From Bacteroides sp. (GTDB lineage Bacteria > Bacteroidota > Bacteroidia > Bacteroidales > Bacteroidaceae), in the NCBI GenBank assembly GCA_023665805.1, contig JAMPDJ010000012.1, forward strand, positions 27,518-91,517: a DNA stretch of 64,000 bases, read 5' to 3'. The first letter of the stretch is position 1. Each line of letters starts with the position of its first letter. The translations under genes and the position numbers were made by a program. Of this stretch, positions 1-8,975 are shown one piece after another. The notes beneath the pieces are model-generated. The model saw nothing but the letters and a program-made list of their open reading frames with translations. It ran no database searches and had not been told where the DNA came from.

Positions 1-807
1 AAATCCCTCCTTGTCATCCAGGAAACCACCTTTCAGGAAGTAGCGGAAACAGAAATATGCAAACGATCGCCAGAACAGAGGTAGATTGTTATACGTGTTC
101 TTCTTCTTGTGCTTACCCTCTGCCTGTTTGCCCAACGACTCGTCTTCGCGCAGATCACTAAAGCCACTCTCACCTCTCACCTCTAAGCTCTCACCTCTAA
201 GCTGATACATTTCATCTAGCACCACAGCAGCTTCTCTTTCTGCATAGTTCAGGTGCTTACGGCAATAATCCGAAACATTGATCAGCGAATGATCACAGAA
301 ATCATTGTCCAGCACCATGCTAGTGCCCTGATTCAGCACCATGTGTTCGTCCATCAGTCGGTCGGCATATCGACCGCAACCAGTACGGCAGATGCGCATC
401 ATGATCACCGGATAGATACCATGCTTCACAAACTTACCCATGAATATATGCCTGCGCTTCAGTTCCAATCCGGTTATTTCCTTGGGCAGACTGGGCAGTT
501 TCTCCTCAATCTCCCTCACCAGTTCGGGCATCAGATACTCATCTGCATCAATACGGAAAGTCCACTCCGTATCAATCTTCAGCGTATCCACCGCCCAGTT
601 ATATTGTGCTGCCTGATTGCCAGGCCACTTATGCTGCACCACTTCCACCTCAGGGAACTCAGCACAAATCTCACAAGTCTTGTCCGTTGAGAAACAGTCA
701 ATCACATACACTTTCTTCGAGAAGGGACATACATTCTCCAGACATCTGCGGATATGCAATTCCTCGTTATAAGTGAGGATTATGGTTGTAAGATTCAATT
801 TACTCAT
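1..807 (-). CDS. Glycosyltransferase family 2, 3' end outside the window
   Basis: This is a GT-A fold glycosyltransferase acting on the inner face of the membrane to add a sugar to the capsule repeat unit. The N-terminus reads TTIILTYNEELHIRRCL, followed by a DADEYL metal-binding motif near residue 85. The frame stays open to base 1, where it reads FRYFLKGGFLDDKEGF, as in the C-terminus of WaaE/KdtX-like family 2 enzymes, so only a short tail is probably missing. The start (ATG at 807-805) overlaps the stop of the upstream acetyltransferase by 8 bases. Bases 169-207 hold a short tandem repeat that puts an LEVRGES-like insertion into the protein. Acceptor and donor are unknown. Confidence 0.85.
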   Translation of the reverse strand, partial: MSKLNLTTIILTYNEELHIRRCLENVCPFSKKVYVIDCFSTDKTCEICAEFPEVEVVQHKWPGNQAAQYNWAVDTLKIDTEWTFRIDADEYLMPELVREIEEKLPSLPKEITGLELKRRHIFMGKFVKHGIYPVIMMRICRTGCGRYADRLMDEHMVLNQGTSMVLDNDFCDHSLINVSDYCRKHLNYAEREAAVVLDEMYQLRGESLEVRGESGFSDLREDESLGKQAEGKHKKKNTYNNLPLFWRSFAYFCFRYFLKGGFLDDKEGF

Positions 808-1348
808 CTTTGATAATACGTTTTTTTATGAACTTAGCAGGATTACCACCAACCACTGTCCAAGGCTCTACTTCATTAAAAACAGCAGAACGAGCGCCAA
901 CTACAGCACCTTCTCCAATATGTACACCAAGGCATACCAAAGCTTCAGCACATATCCAAGCATACTGATCTATCTGAATAGGCTTTGTGATAAGAGGTTT
1001 GTTTAGACTGCTGATATCATGACTTGCCGAACAAAGGAAAGCACCTTGCGAGATTGTGACCTTATCACCAATATCAATAGGGGCTGGATTGTAATAATCC
1101 ACTTTAGGACCAACACAAACACGCTCACCCAAGATCATATTCTTAGGATACCATATCTTAGCCGAAGAATGAACGATACAGCCTTTCCCAATCTTTGCCC
1201 CAAATAGTTTGAGAACAAAGATTCGCCAGCCATTGAAGAATGGCAAGCCAAAAGGTTGGAACAGTATCCAACTAAATATATTCCACACCAATCGTGCAAG
1301 CTTGTTACTCATTGTCAAGCTATCTTGATATTTTATTACTTCTGCCAT
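800..1348 (-). CDS. WcaF-like hexapeptide-repeat O-acetyltransferase
   Basis: This 182-residue protein belongs to the left-handed beta-helix acyltransferases of the colanic-acid WcaF type, which use acetyl-CoA to O-acetylate a sugar. The hexapeptide pattern is visible from about residue 50 (AKIGKGCIVHSSAKIW) to the end (IGEGAVVGARSAVFNEVEPWTVVGGNPAKFIKKR). The SHD triplet near residue 109 contains the usual catalytic histidine. The N-terminal 45 residues are hydrophobic, as is usual in WcaF-like proteins. It lies in the capsule operon, 1 base after the FrhB-like gene's stop and overlapping the next glycosyltransferase by 8 bases, so it very likely decorates the capsule repeat unit. Confidence 0.88.
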   Translation of the reverse strand: MAEVIKYQDSLTMSNKLARLVWNIFSWILFQPFGLPFFNGWRIFVLKLFGAKIGKGCIVHSSAKIWYPKNMILGERVCVGPKVDYYNPAPIDIGDKVTISQGAFLCSASHDISSLNKPLITKPIQIDQYAWICAEALVCLGVHIGEGAVVGARSAVFNEVEPWTVVGGNPAKFIKKRIIKDE

Positions 1349-1349
1349 A

Positions 1350-2567
1350 TTATCTTCCTATTAGTTTTCTAAGTTTATTGGCAAGTACAGGACCGAAATA
1401 TCGTTTTACGAACAATTTGCACTTTTGCACAAAGGTAGGGCGCAACACCTTAATCACTCCATTCCAATCCTTGCTATTCTCAAAAGTTTTCCAGAATAGG
1501 TATGCTTTGGGGTTGCAGATAGATGAGCGTTCATAATTGCTATTTCCTGCTACAGCCTCTTCCAAGGTTCTTTCTGTCCAATTCAAACGATTCTGCAAAT
1601 AGCTTTTGAAGATTTTAATAGCCTTATTCGAGTTGAGCGCACACATAGAGATGCCTTTTGTTTTTTCCATTTCGTGCTCATAAGGAACATTTCTTCCAAT
1701 TCCCCAGAAGTCTGCAATCGTAAAATCCGCATGTCGCCTCAAACCATTTGATGTACATTGGTAACAACTTTGGCGGATGAACATATTGTTCAGCATTCCT
1801 GTAAAATAGCTGTTTTCATCATTCATAAACTTGCGCTCGCCTATATTACGGAATGTACCTACAGTCAAGACTCCATTATCCCAACCATATCGCTTATCTC
1901 TGAAATTGAAGTCAACAAGTTTATCTCCATATTTCTGCTCAATCCATTTGATGTATTCAGCAAAAACTTTTGGAGAAGGTACACCATGGCAAATGAAATC
2001 GGCTGTTATGAGATTTTCATTCAGTTTGCTTCCAACCACCTGATACAGACCTCGCACATGACAACTGGTTCCACAGAACAGTACAAGCTTACCATCGGCA
2101 AGTTGTTTTTTGATCTGTATGAAAGTATCTCCAATTTCACATTGCACATATTTCGATCTGCGAAGCTTGCCTAAGTCCTGTACCTTGTCTATACCTTCAT
2201 ATCTGAGGTGCATGTTTTCATCATAGGCTGCACCCCAAACAATACCATTAAGTGAGAGCACATATTCTGCAAGAGCTGTAAACACACCTCCCGAAGAACT
2301 GGTCATTCTTATTTCATTATCTTTGTGCCAGCAAGCAATCACCTTTCGTGCCTTATCATTCCTATTATACTCATCGTTGCCAACTGGGCATTTCTTTGCA
2401 CATAATCCGCAACCGATACACTTGTCCAGATTGATTACAGGATGAAGAAAACCATGTGAATCCGAGACCATTGCAATAGCTCCTGATTTACATGATTGCG
2501 AACAAGCACCACAACCCATGCAAAGATCAGAAGCACACAATACGGGTATATTCTTATTTGCCTCCAT
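1350..2567 (-). CDS. FrhB/FdhB-family (coenzyme F420 hydrogenase beta-like) ferredoxin-domain protein
   Basis: The N-terminus carries two 4Fe-4S ferredoxin motifs, with cysteines at about 16/19/22/26 (CMGCGACSQSC) and 50/53/56/60 (CIGCGLCAKKCP). These are followed by the FrhB_FdhB N and C domains (SSGGVFTALAEY, CGTSCHVRGL, DFICHGVPSPKVF). Relatives in methanogens move electrons to F420; copies in Bacteroidetes capsule loci are common but their reaction is unsettled, so a flavin-linked sugar redox role is inference. I take the ATG at 2567; a TTG lies one codon upstream. It overlaps the pyruvyltransferase gene by 14 bases. A second FrhB/pyruvyltransferase pair lies at 11177-13464. Confidence 0.85.
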   Translation of the reverse strand: MEANKNIPVLCASDLCMGCGACSQSCKSGAIAMVSDSHGFLHPVINLDKCIGCGLCAKKCPVGNDEYNRNDKARKVIACWHKDNEIRMTSSSGGVFTALAEYVLSLNGIVWGAAYDENMHLRYEGIDKVQDLGKLRRSKYVQCEIGDTFIQIKKQLADGKLVLFCGTSCHVRGLYQVVGSKLNENLITADFICHGVPSPKVFAEYIKWIEQKYGDKLVDFNFRDKRYGWDNGVLTVGTFRNIGERKFMNDENSYFTGMLNNMFIRQSCYQCTSNGLRRHADFTIADFWGIGRNVPYEHEMEKTKGISMCALNSNKAIKIFKSYLQNRLNWTERTLEEAVAGNSNYERSSICNPKAYLFWKTFENSKDWNGVIKVLRPTFVQKCKLFVKRYFGPVLANKLRKLIGR

Positions 2568-3708
2568 CAATTGCAGTTTTAAGATAGTTCATGGATTTTT
2601 GCCTTTCTTCTGAAAGCCTATTATTTACAGGATCAAAGTTAATTGCCAAATCGCTTTCAGATGGGAAATCTGCGCCTTCAGCAATTATTCGGCTTGACAA
2701 TCCGAACAACTTCAAGATACTTTGCTGACGGCTATTGTTATTCTTGTGGGCAGGTGTCACCACATAGAACGGCTTGTTCATATTGATGCTGAATGCCGTA
2801 CCATGGAACGAGTTAGTCACTACAAATTCAGTACCTCCGAACATTCCAAGGAACTCTGCCGGACCTGCATTCATTACGTTCACCACATCCTCGTCAGGCT
2901 CCACACGGTTGGCATCTTTTGTGATGCGCACCACCTTGTACCCCTTTATCTCTGCAATATGTTTTGCCAAGGTCTTCAGGTATGGGCATGGGGTCAACTC
3001 ATACAGCAACACATATTTCTCTGGCAGTCCTTCGGGTTTCTTTGCCACCTCCAGCCATTCCTTGGTATTCAGCAGCAATGTAGGGTCAAGCACCCACTGG
3101 GCATCCCTTCCACTCACCTGCTTCACCAGATCCACAGCCTTTTCCTCGCGTACGCTGATGGCATCCAGTCCGTTTAATGCTTGATGATAATATGAATGAG
3201 TATAATCAGGTAGTTCGTTCAAGCCTATACTGCTGGCATAGGACAATTTTCGCTTGCTTGATGGAGCAAACATCAAGAAGTAAGGTTCGAGAGATGAATA
3301 AACTCCAGGATTCCATACTTGATCACTACCAACGATGTAGGCATCGTAATCCATATCAGCTTTAAGAAGTTCATCATAAGAATGGTATGTACTTGAGAAT
3401 CTTGTATTATCGTTATGAAAACATGCAAACCTATCCTCGCGAACTATAGTCAGTTTGTTGCGCTGAACAAACGCTTTCAATTTCTCTCGTTTTGGGTAAA
3501 GCCACTCTGCCAGACGTTTTTTGAATGACATAGGGAATACAGGACGAGACAATCGTGTTGTCTTATGCCCTTTATTCTTGTAGAATAGGTAATCTATTAT
3601 TTCTGCATCATAACCCGCTTTCTGCAAAGCTGCTTGGGTGGCGTATGCCTGCAACTCTGCACCGTAGTTATTGACACGAACGATGGTTATTATTCCGACT
3701 TTGGTCAT
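2554..3708 (-). CDS. Polysaccharide pyruvyl transferase family protein
   Basis: The 384-residue protein belongs to the CsaB/PS_pyruv_trans family, which uses phosphoenolpyruvate to place a ketal-linked pyruvate on a sugar hydroxyl pair. Family signatures seen: MTKVGIITIVRVNNYGAELQ at the N-terminus (GT-B-like first strand), YIVGSDQVWNPG near residue 130, and FVVTNSFHGTAFSI near residue 300. Pyruvylation would add negative charge to the surface glycan. It is coupled to the FrhB-like gene by a 14-base overlap and starts 1 base after the GT4 gene. The ATG at 3708 is the only start compatible with the N-terminal motif. Confidence 0.88.
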   Translation of the reverse strand: MTKVGIITIVRVNNYGAELQAYATQAALQKAGYDAEIIDYLFYKNKGHKTTRLSRPVFPMSFKKRLAEWLYPKREKLKAFVQRNKLTIVREDRFACFHNDNTRFSSTYHSYDELLKADMDYDAYIVGSDQVWNPGVYSSLEPYFLMFAPSSKRKLSYASSIGLNELPDYTHSYYHQALNGLDAISVREEKAVDLVKQVSGRDAQWVLDPTLLLNTKEWLEVAKKPEGLPEKYVLLYELTPCPYLKTLAKHIAEIKGYKVVRITKDANRVEPDEDVVNVMNAGPAEFLGMFGGTEFVVTNSFHGTAFSINMNKPFYVVTPAHKNNNSRQQSILKLFGLSSRIIAEGADFPSESDLAINFDPVNNRLSEERQKSMNYLKTAIDGGK

Positions 3709-3709
3709 T

Positions 3710-4882
3710 TTACTCGGTTATTACAAATTCAGGAGTTTTACCTCCATCAACAATCCATTTATATAAGGTAAGCATCATCTGGGCTACTTTGTGCTGCTCG
3801 TATTTTTCAGCCATAAGGTTATAACCACGTTGTCCCATAGCCTTCAACTCATCTTCCGACTTGTGGAGTATATCCAAGATTATACGCGCAATGGTTTCAG
3901 GACTATTGTCTTTCCACCATCCGCATTTACACTCATTAAGCTCACTCCATGGAGTACCTAAAGATGCATAAACAGGAGTACCGCAAATTAAAGCTTCTGG
4001 AACAATCATACCAAAGTTCTCCTGAGCAGATGGAACCATGAGGGCTGACAGTTGTGAAAGGCGTTCATACTTCTCTCTTCCGGAGACAAAACCAACAAAC
4101 TCGACACAATCTTCCAGATGTTGGCGCACTACTTCATCCTTCAACCATTGTTCGTACTGATTGTCATATTTACCCATAATCTGAAAAATAAGACCGTCAC
4201 GTGTGTCTTTGGAAATGGAAGAGAGAGCATATAGAACATTTTCAACCTTCTTTATGGGATGCAATCTACCAAGAAAACCAATTTGCTTCTTTGATGGAAT
4301 ATTGTATATTGATGTTTCTTCTCTCATTTGAGGGCTTATCCCTTCGGGAAAAACCACACAATTGGGGATAATCGCAATCGGTCCCTTATACCCGAATGCC
4401 CTCACATATTCTGCCTCCTGCTGACATGTAGCATGAATGCAAGTTGCAGAGTGTATGTCCTTATTGAACCACAGCCAAAGCATTGGAATTTTCTTCCATT
4501 GTTTTATCCTGAGGGCTGTTGGGTACAGCATTCCATGTGGAGAAATGAGATATGGTTTTCCTTTCTTACGAGCAATCTTACAGGTGATATGACTTGAGTA
4601 TGACCATAACGCATTGACGTGATATACATCATAGTCATAGGTTTGAATCTCCTTCTTAAAATTATGAGAAATTACCAATGGCGAAAAGCCGTCATTGTTA
4701 CATTCTTTTAGCCACTCAGCACCTTCACCCAAGTTGTGATTAGCGGGATGCTTGCACTTCAATGTGTACAGTTCCACTGTTCCTGGTGATATACTATGCA
4801 ACCCCGTCATTAAATCATGGGAACATGTAGATGGCCCACCTGAGGAGGCAGAAAGACCTTGTATTGTTTGTAGTACTTTCAT
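3710..4882 (-). CDS. Glycosyltransferase family 4
   Basis: This 390-residue GT-B glycosyltransferase has an N-terminal acceptor domain starting MKVLQTIQGLSASSGGPS, and the C-terminal GT1 Rossmann domain has GRLHPIKKVENVL and the nucleotide-binding ALICGTPVYAS stretch. It transfers an activated sugar at the cytoplasmic membrane during repeat-unit assembly. I chose the ATG at 4882, not the longer frame to a TTG at 4927, because the longer form adds 15 unrelated residues and runs into the upstream gene; from 4882 the gap to that gene is only 4 bases. Linkage is not predictable. Confidence 0.88.
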   Translation of the reverse strand: MKVLQTIQGLSASSGGPSTCSHDLMTGLHSISPGTVELYTLKCKHPANHNLGEGAEWLKECNNDGFSPLVISHNFKKEIQTYDYDVYHVNALWSYSSHITCKIARKKGKPYLISPHGMLYPTALRIKQWKKIPMLWLWFNKDIHSATCIHATCQQEAEYVRAFGYKGPIAIIPNCVVFPEGISPQMREETSIYNIPSKKQIGFLGRLHPIKKVENVLYALSSISKDTRDGLIFQIMGKYDNQYEQWLKDEVVRQHLEDCVEFVGFVSGREKYERLSQLSALMVPSAQENFGMIVPEALICGTPVYASLGTPWSELNECKCGWWKDNSPETIARIILDILHKSEDELKAMGQRGYNLMAEKYEQHKVAQMMLTLYKWIVDGGKTPEFVITE

Positions 4883-4886
4883 AATT

Positions 4887-6014
4887 CTATGCTTTTGAAC
4901 ATGGTCCTTCAATAATAGAAGTGTCAAGTCCGAACTTTAACTCTTCTATCAGTTTCAAAAGGGATTTTGCAGCATTCTCTGGCGACCAAACTTCTTGCAT
5001 CGTCTTTACTGCATTTCGCTGCATTTGTTTCAACTCTATAGGATGCAATATCAGCCATTTTACTTTTTCGTAAAGTGAATCCACATCATCACTCTTGAAA
5101 CGCAAGCCTGTAACGCCATCTTTCACAAGATACGGCACGCTACCTATGGCATCACTTCCCACCACTGCACAGCCGTTACTCATAGCCTCATTAACCACAG
5201 CTCCCCAACCTTCAAGACGGTTGGAGGTAAAGAGGAAAATATCATGCTGACGCATAGCCTCTATAACTTGATTGTTTGGTACTGAACCATGGAACTTCAC
5301 TACATCACTAACTTGAAGTTTTTCTGCAAGTTGTCTTGTTGAATCCAGTTCATTGCCACTGCCATAATAATCAAGTATAAAAGAATAACCCTCATCCTTC
5401 AATCGTGCTGCCATTATTACAGGTAGTTCTGGATGTTTCAGTTTCAAAAAACGGGCACACCACATTAAGCGCAAAAGAACATCTTTCGAACTCGGGACTT
5501 GAAACTTTGACTTATTAACTTTAGTGAAGTATCCCCACTTATAACACTTGCCTTTATACATCCCGAGTTTGTAATGATCACCTGCACAAAATGCAGAGCA
5601 GCATAGCTTATATATTGGTTTATTCTTCCAATAGCCAATCCAATAAGCCAAAAGCATACGGCTTAGAGCTGGTGAAAGTATGTTTTTCCACCCGTGCTTC
5701 ATCCATCGTTCGCCCATATCAAAGGAGAGGAGGCCAAGACGCATACGCACCTTCATATAAGGCAGAGATGCGACACCACTAAAAATGCAACAATCGGCTG
5801 TCATCGCCAACTCCATTGCTTTCTCATTGTTCTCTGTGGAATCCCAGGCACGAAGGAGGTATGGACGTCGAGAAAAGTCCTCTGTGCCCCCCTTTGTGTC
5901 ACCTAAATTTATAAGTTCTACAAAGGTATATTGATGCCCCGTAAGTTCCCAAAGAACATCTGCAACAGGAGCTTGATGCTGATTAAGAACTACACTATAG
6001 AATACTATTTTCAT
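4887..6014 (-). CDS. Glycosyltransferase family 4/1
   Basis: This 375-residue GT-B enzyme has an N-terminus (MKIVFYSVVLNQHQAPVADVL) typical of the GT4 acceptor domain. The C-terminal half has a donor-binding domain with VVKFHGSVPNNQVIEAMRQ, FLFTSNRLEGWGAVVNEAMS and GCAVVGSDAIGSVP, the E-x7-E type region that contacts the nucleotide sugar. It probably adds one sugar of the capsule repeat. The start overlaps the last codon of the broken acyltransferase by 4 bases (ATGA), and the downstream GT4 follows after 4 bases, which shows coupling. Confidence 0.88.
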   Translation of the reverse strand: MKIVFYSVVLNQHQAPVADVLWELTGHQYTFVELINLGDTKGGTEDFSRRPYLLRAWDSTENNEKAMELAMTADCCIFSGVASLPYMKVRMRLGLLSFDMGERWMKHGWKNILSPALSRMLLAYWIGYWKNKPIYKLCCSAFCAGDHYKLGMYKGKCYKWGYFTKVNKSKFQVPSSKDVLLRLMWCARFLKLKHPELPVIMAARLKDEGYSFILDYYGSGNELDSTRQLAEKLQVSDVVKFHGSVPNNQVIEAMRQHDIFLFTSNRLEGWGAVVNEAMSNGCAVVGSDAIGSVPYLVKDGVTGLRFKSDDVDSLYEKVKWLILHPIELKQMQRNAVKTMQEVWSPENAAKSLLKLIEELKFGLDTSIIEGPCSKA

Positions 6015-6989
6015 AAAATTGTTTTTGTTATTTTGCTGCTCATCTTGTTAAACGCATATGCGCATACATATGAATCAATGAAAAGCATCAAGGCTGGCAA
6101 GAACCTATCTCCAATATGGCCATAGAATCGGAAGTGAATCAGATATAATTCATACGAAATTAGACCAGTAAGAATGAGTAGCGGGTTACCTATCAATCTT
6201 GGTGTATACATTAGCCCAGTAACGAACATCATGCTTAGCGGCCATTTTATGAGAAGTTGAAGGGGATTGTACCAGAAAGCATCACTATAAGTTCTTATCA
6301 TAGGAATTTGTTTTGTAGCTAAGGCTGCAAACCCTATTATGCCAAATACTATTGTTACCAAAACAAACTTCTTCGCGGCTGCAGCTCGTTTGCAGCAATC
6401 CTTATGTTCGGACATCCATACACCCGACAAGAAGCCAAGTGCTTGTTCGGATTGAAGATCACTCATAAAGAGTAAAGATGCAATGGCTACAAACGCGAAA
6501 ATAATCATTCTGCATTTCGGTAAGGTTTTTGACACCAGCCAAAATACTATATAACATTCAATAATGTATGGCACAAACTAATACGGGCACTTCACGCATG
6601 TCAATTGCAATGCAAAATCCAGTAATGAAGTCCAAACAAATGGCGCGAAACCAATGGTGATGATTGCGAATGGAAGCCACATTCTCAGCACCCGTTTCTT
6701 CCAAAAGCTATCAAGCCCCCTCTTGCGATAGGATTCATTCAGACCATATCCTGATGAGATGAGGAATATAGACACGCCAATTCCGCCACGGGGTCATGCC
6801 CCTGCCTCCTACCCATAAACCCGAACAATGGGCAAGTATAATGAGTAACATTGCAATTCCTTTCAATGCGGTAGTGTAATCAACAGACATAAATCCGTTG
6901 TTTTTGGACTCATTGTGTGGGATTTTTATTGACATATAGCCGGATAATATCAACAGAGCCACTAATGCAGGTATATATAAGGCTTCCAT
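6011..6989 (-). pseudogene. Broken acyltransferase family 3 (OafA/OatA-like) with a frameshift and an amber stop
   Basis: Three fragments make one acyltransferase-3 membrane protein. Bases 6989-6780 encode an N-terminal helix and ALKGIAMLLIILAHCSGLW, the family motif with its conserved histidine. Near 6780-6800 the frame must shift by one base to continue as GGIGVSIFLISSGYGLNES. At 6580-6578 a TAG interrupts the same frame between KCPY and FVPYIIECYIVFW; TGG to TAG would explain it, since family members usually have W-F-x-P there. The rest (to 6011) is intact, with several membrane helices. Both lesions would abolish function unless they are assembly errors. The gene sits flush between two intact GT genes. 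Confidence 0.85.
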
Positions 6990-8069
6990 TTAGGTATTTT
7001 CGATTTGTTTCATTGTTTTGTTCCAAACCTCGGTTGAGAACATCTGTTTCGTTTTCTCACCTTGGTTCACATACTTGTGTAATTCGCATTCACTCATAGA
7101 AGCGATGTGCCTAATCTCCTCTGTGAATTGTTTCATGTCAGAGGACACCTTGAAATAGTTCAGGTCTCCCAACTGTGGATAGTGGATGGTGCTGATGACA
7201 GCGCGGTTATGTAACAACGCTTCAATAATTTTGCTTGGGAAATTGCATTCGTTCTCGGGACAGGAAGCATCTCTAGTACTCAGTTGGAAGGTAATTGTAT
7301 GGAGTAAGTCTAAATAGTCAGCAAATTTCAGCTGTTCATGATAGATGATATTGGGGTACTTATCTGCGTATTTTTTTATTTTCTCCACATTTTGGCTACC
7401 AGTAATATGTAACTCGCATTTAGGCAAACGAGAGAATGCATCCAGCACTATAGAGGTTTGGGCTATCACTTCATTGAGAGCACCAGACAGAAGGAATTTC
7501 GCAGTAGGTGTCTCTATTATTGGAGTCGTTTCATCATTAGTAGGTACTACCCCAGGAAGTGTTACAGAGTTCTCTTGTTTGAACAAAGGAGAGTTGGCCA
7601 AACAGATGCGTCCATGAGCTGCATTGATCAACTTTAAGAAGATGTGATTGAGTCCAAAACCATTTGTCACAGGTGTAAAGTCAAGCACAATTACATTGAG
7701 TTGCACAGAAGGCTTGAAAACTTTCAATAGTGAGAATAGAGTTGCGTTTAGAGAGTTCAAATTATAAAACCAGACTGATTCCCCTTTAGATATATTTTTG
7801 AAAATATTCCATTGTTCTTTTAGAGCGGCCAAACGAATCCACTTTCCGCCTTTCCGCCTCAACTTATTATACATCAATTCAAAACGAGAATCTTCAAAAG
7901 CCTCCTTCTCCATATTGCCACCGACATATAGGCCAAGAATAGAATACACCTTATCAAATCCTTCTCCACTCATTAAGTTAATAGAGAAATTTGCAGCTGC
8001 AAATGATAACTTATGCTTGGCAATCAATTGTTCTGGGAGTATTGTGGTAATAAATACTCGTTTTTTCAT
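6990..8069 (-). CDS. Glycosyltransferase, GT4-like
   Basis: This 359-residue protein starts MKKRVFITTILPEQLIAKHK. Its second half resembles a GT-B donor domain: FLLSGALNEVIAQTSIVLDAF, LHITGSQNVEKIKKYADKYPN and FPSKIIEALLHNRAVIST, the last matching the E-containing nucleotide-binding helix of GT4 enzymes. The N-terminal half is more divergent, so the exact family is uncertain. It overlaps the upstream acyltransferase by 4 bases (ATGA), and its stop is flush with the broken acyltransferase start. By position it is a capsule sugar transferase; donor and acceptor are unknown. Confidence 0.75.
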   Translation of the reverse strand: MKKRVFITTILPEQLIAKHKLSFAAANFSINLMSGEGFDKVYSILGLYVGGNMEKEAFEDSRFELMYNKLRRKGGKWIRLAALKEQWNIFKNISKGESVWFYNLNSLNATLFSLLKVFKPSVQLNVIVLDFTPVTNGFGLNHIFLKLINAAHGRICLANSPLFKQENSVTLPGVVPTNDETTPIIETPTAKFLLSGALNEVIAQTSIVLDAFSRLPKCELHITGSQNVEKIKKYADKYPNIIYHEQLKFADYLDLLHTITFQLSTRDASCPENECNFPSKIIEALLHNRAVISTIHYPQLGDLNYFKVSSDMKQFTEEIRHIASMSECELHKYVNQGEKTKQMFSTEVWNKTMKQIENT

Positions 8070-8974
8070 AAAATATTTGTTTTAGCTAATTTGTTGATAC
8101 CATCCTTCATATATTTGAGAGTAAGAAGCACAATCATAAGCATACTATATTTTACTACAGTATTGAGAGTGAAATGCTGATTCAACAATATGATGGTTAT
8201 TTGCGAGAAAGCAACTATGATGTATGTTTCACGACCTATTGCCTGTAATAGGTTTGAGCACCATTTGGAGTATTTAGCAATAAATGATGATATGGTAAAC
8301 ATCATCAAGGTGCCAGATACTGCTCCTATTGTCAAAGGTATCACTGGAGTGATAGTATTCGAAGCCATATCCAAATGCCAATAATATGAGATATAGGAAC
8401 TTAGGATGATGCATCCAAATAGTATGCATGACCTTGGTTGATCAATATAACTGGTCACCCGTTTTAGCTCTGTTCCAGACAATACAAGAAAAGTTGCATA
8501 AGGAACACTGCAAATCGTCCATGGCAGATAGATTTGGCAGTATGAAAGGTATGTTCCCATAACGAGTAGCATTACCATCAGCAAGTGTCTAACTCTGTTA
8601 CTTTTCGTCATCCATACAATTCTGCTTATTATCAAAGCTAAGAAAAGAACAGGTATAAACCATAAGGCATATCCTTCCCAACCTTGTGACAGCCAATGTA
8701 CAAAATTCCCTCCCATTAGGATGACCACAATAATGGAATATATGAGGAATTGCAATATAAGGGAACGGCATTTCCTGATACAGAATTCATCAAGGTCATA
8801 TTTTTCCCAATTGGTTGTCCATCCTGAAGCTATGAAAAATAGCGGCATATGAAAAGACCAAATGAAGTTAGAGACGAAAACAGGAATTGAAGTATGCCCC
8901 AATACCATCAGAATAATGGTGATGCCTTTGGCTATATCTAACCAAATACACCTATTATTATCAATTTTGTTCAT
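8066..8974 (-). CDS. Acyltransferase family 3 (membrane O-acyltransferase)
   Basis: This 302-residue integral membrane protein has RCIWLDIAKGITIILMVLGHTS at residues 8-29, the family signature with the conserved histidine. FIWSFHMPLFFIASGW (the H-x-PLFF motif) follows, with about eight to ten predicted hydrophobic helices to the C-terminus. Family members move acetyl or similar groups across the membrane onto sugars. It is at the short end for the family but looks complete. It is coupled by a 4-base ATGA overlap to the GT downstream and starts 1 base after the Wzy-like gene's stop, so it probably modifies the capsule. Confidence 0.87.
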   Translation of the reverse strand: MNKIDNNRCIWLDIAKGITIILMVLGHTSIPVFVSNFIWSFHMPLFFIASGWTTNWEKYDLDEFCIRKCRSLILQFLIYSIIVVILMGGNFVHWLSQGWEGYALWFIPVLFLALIISRIVWMTKSNRVRHLLMVMLLVMGTYLSYCQIYLPWTICSVPYATFLVLSGTELKRVTSYIDQPRSCILFGCIILSSYISYYWHLDMASNTITPVIPLTIGAVSGTLMMFTISSFIAKYSKWCSNLLQAIGRETYIIVAFSQITIILLNQHFTLNTVVKYSMLMIVLLTLKYMKDGINKLAKTNIL

Positions 8975-8975
8975 T

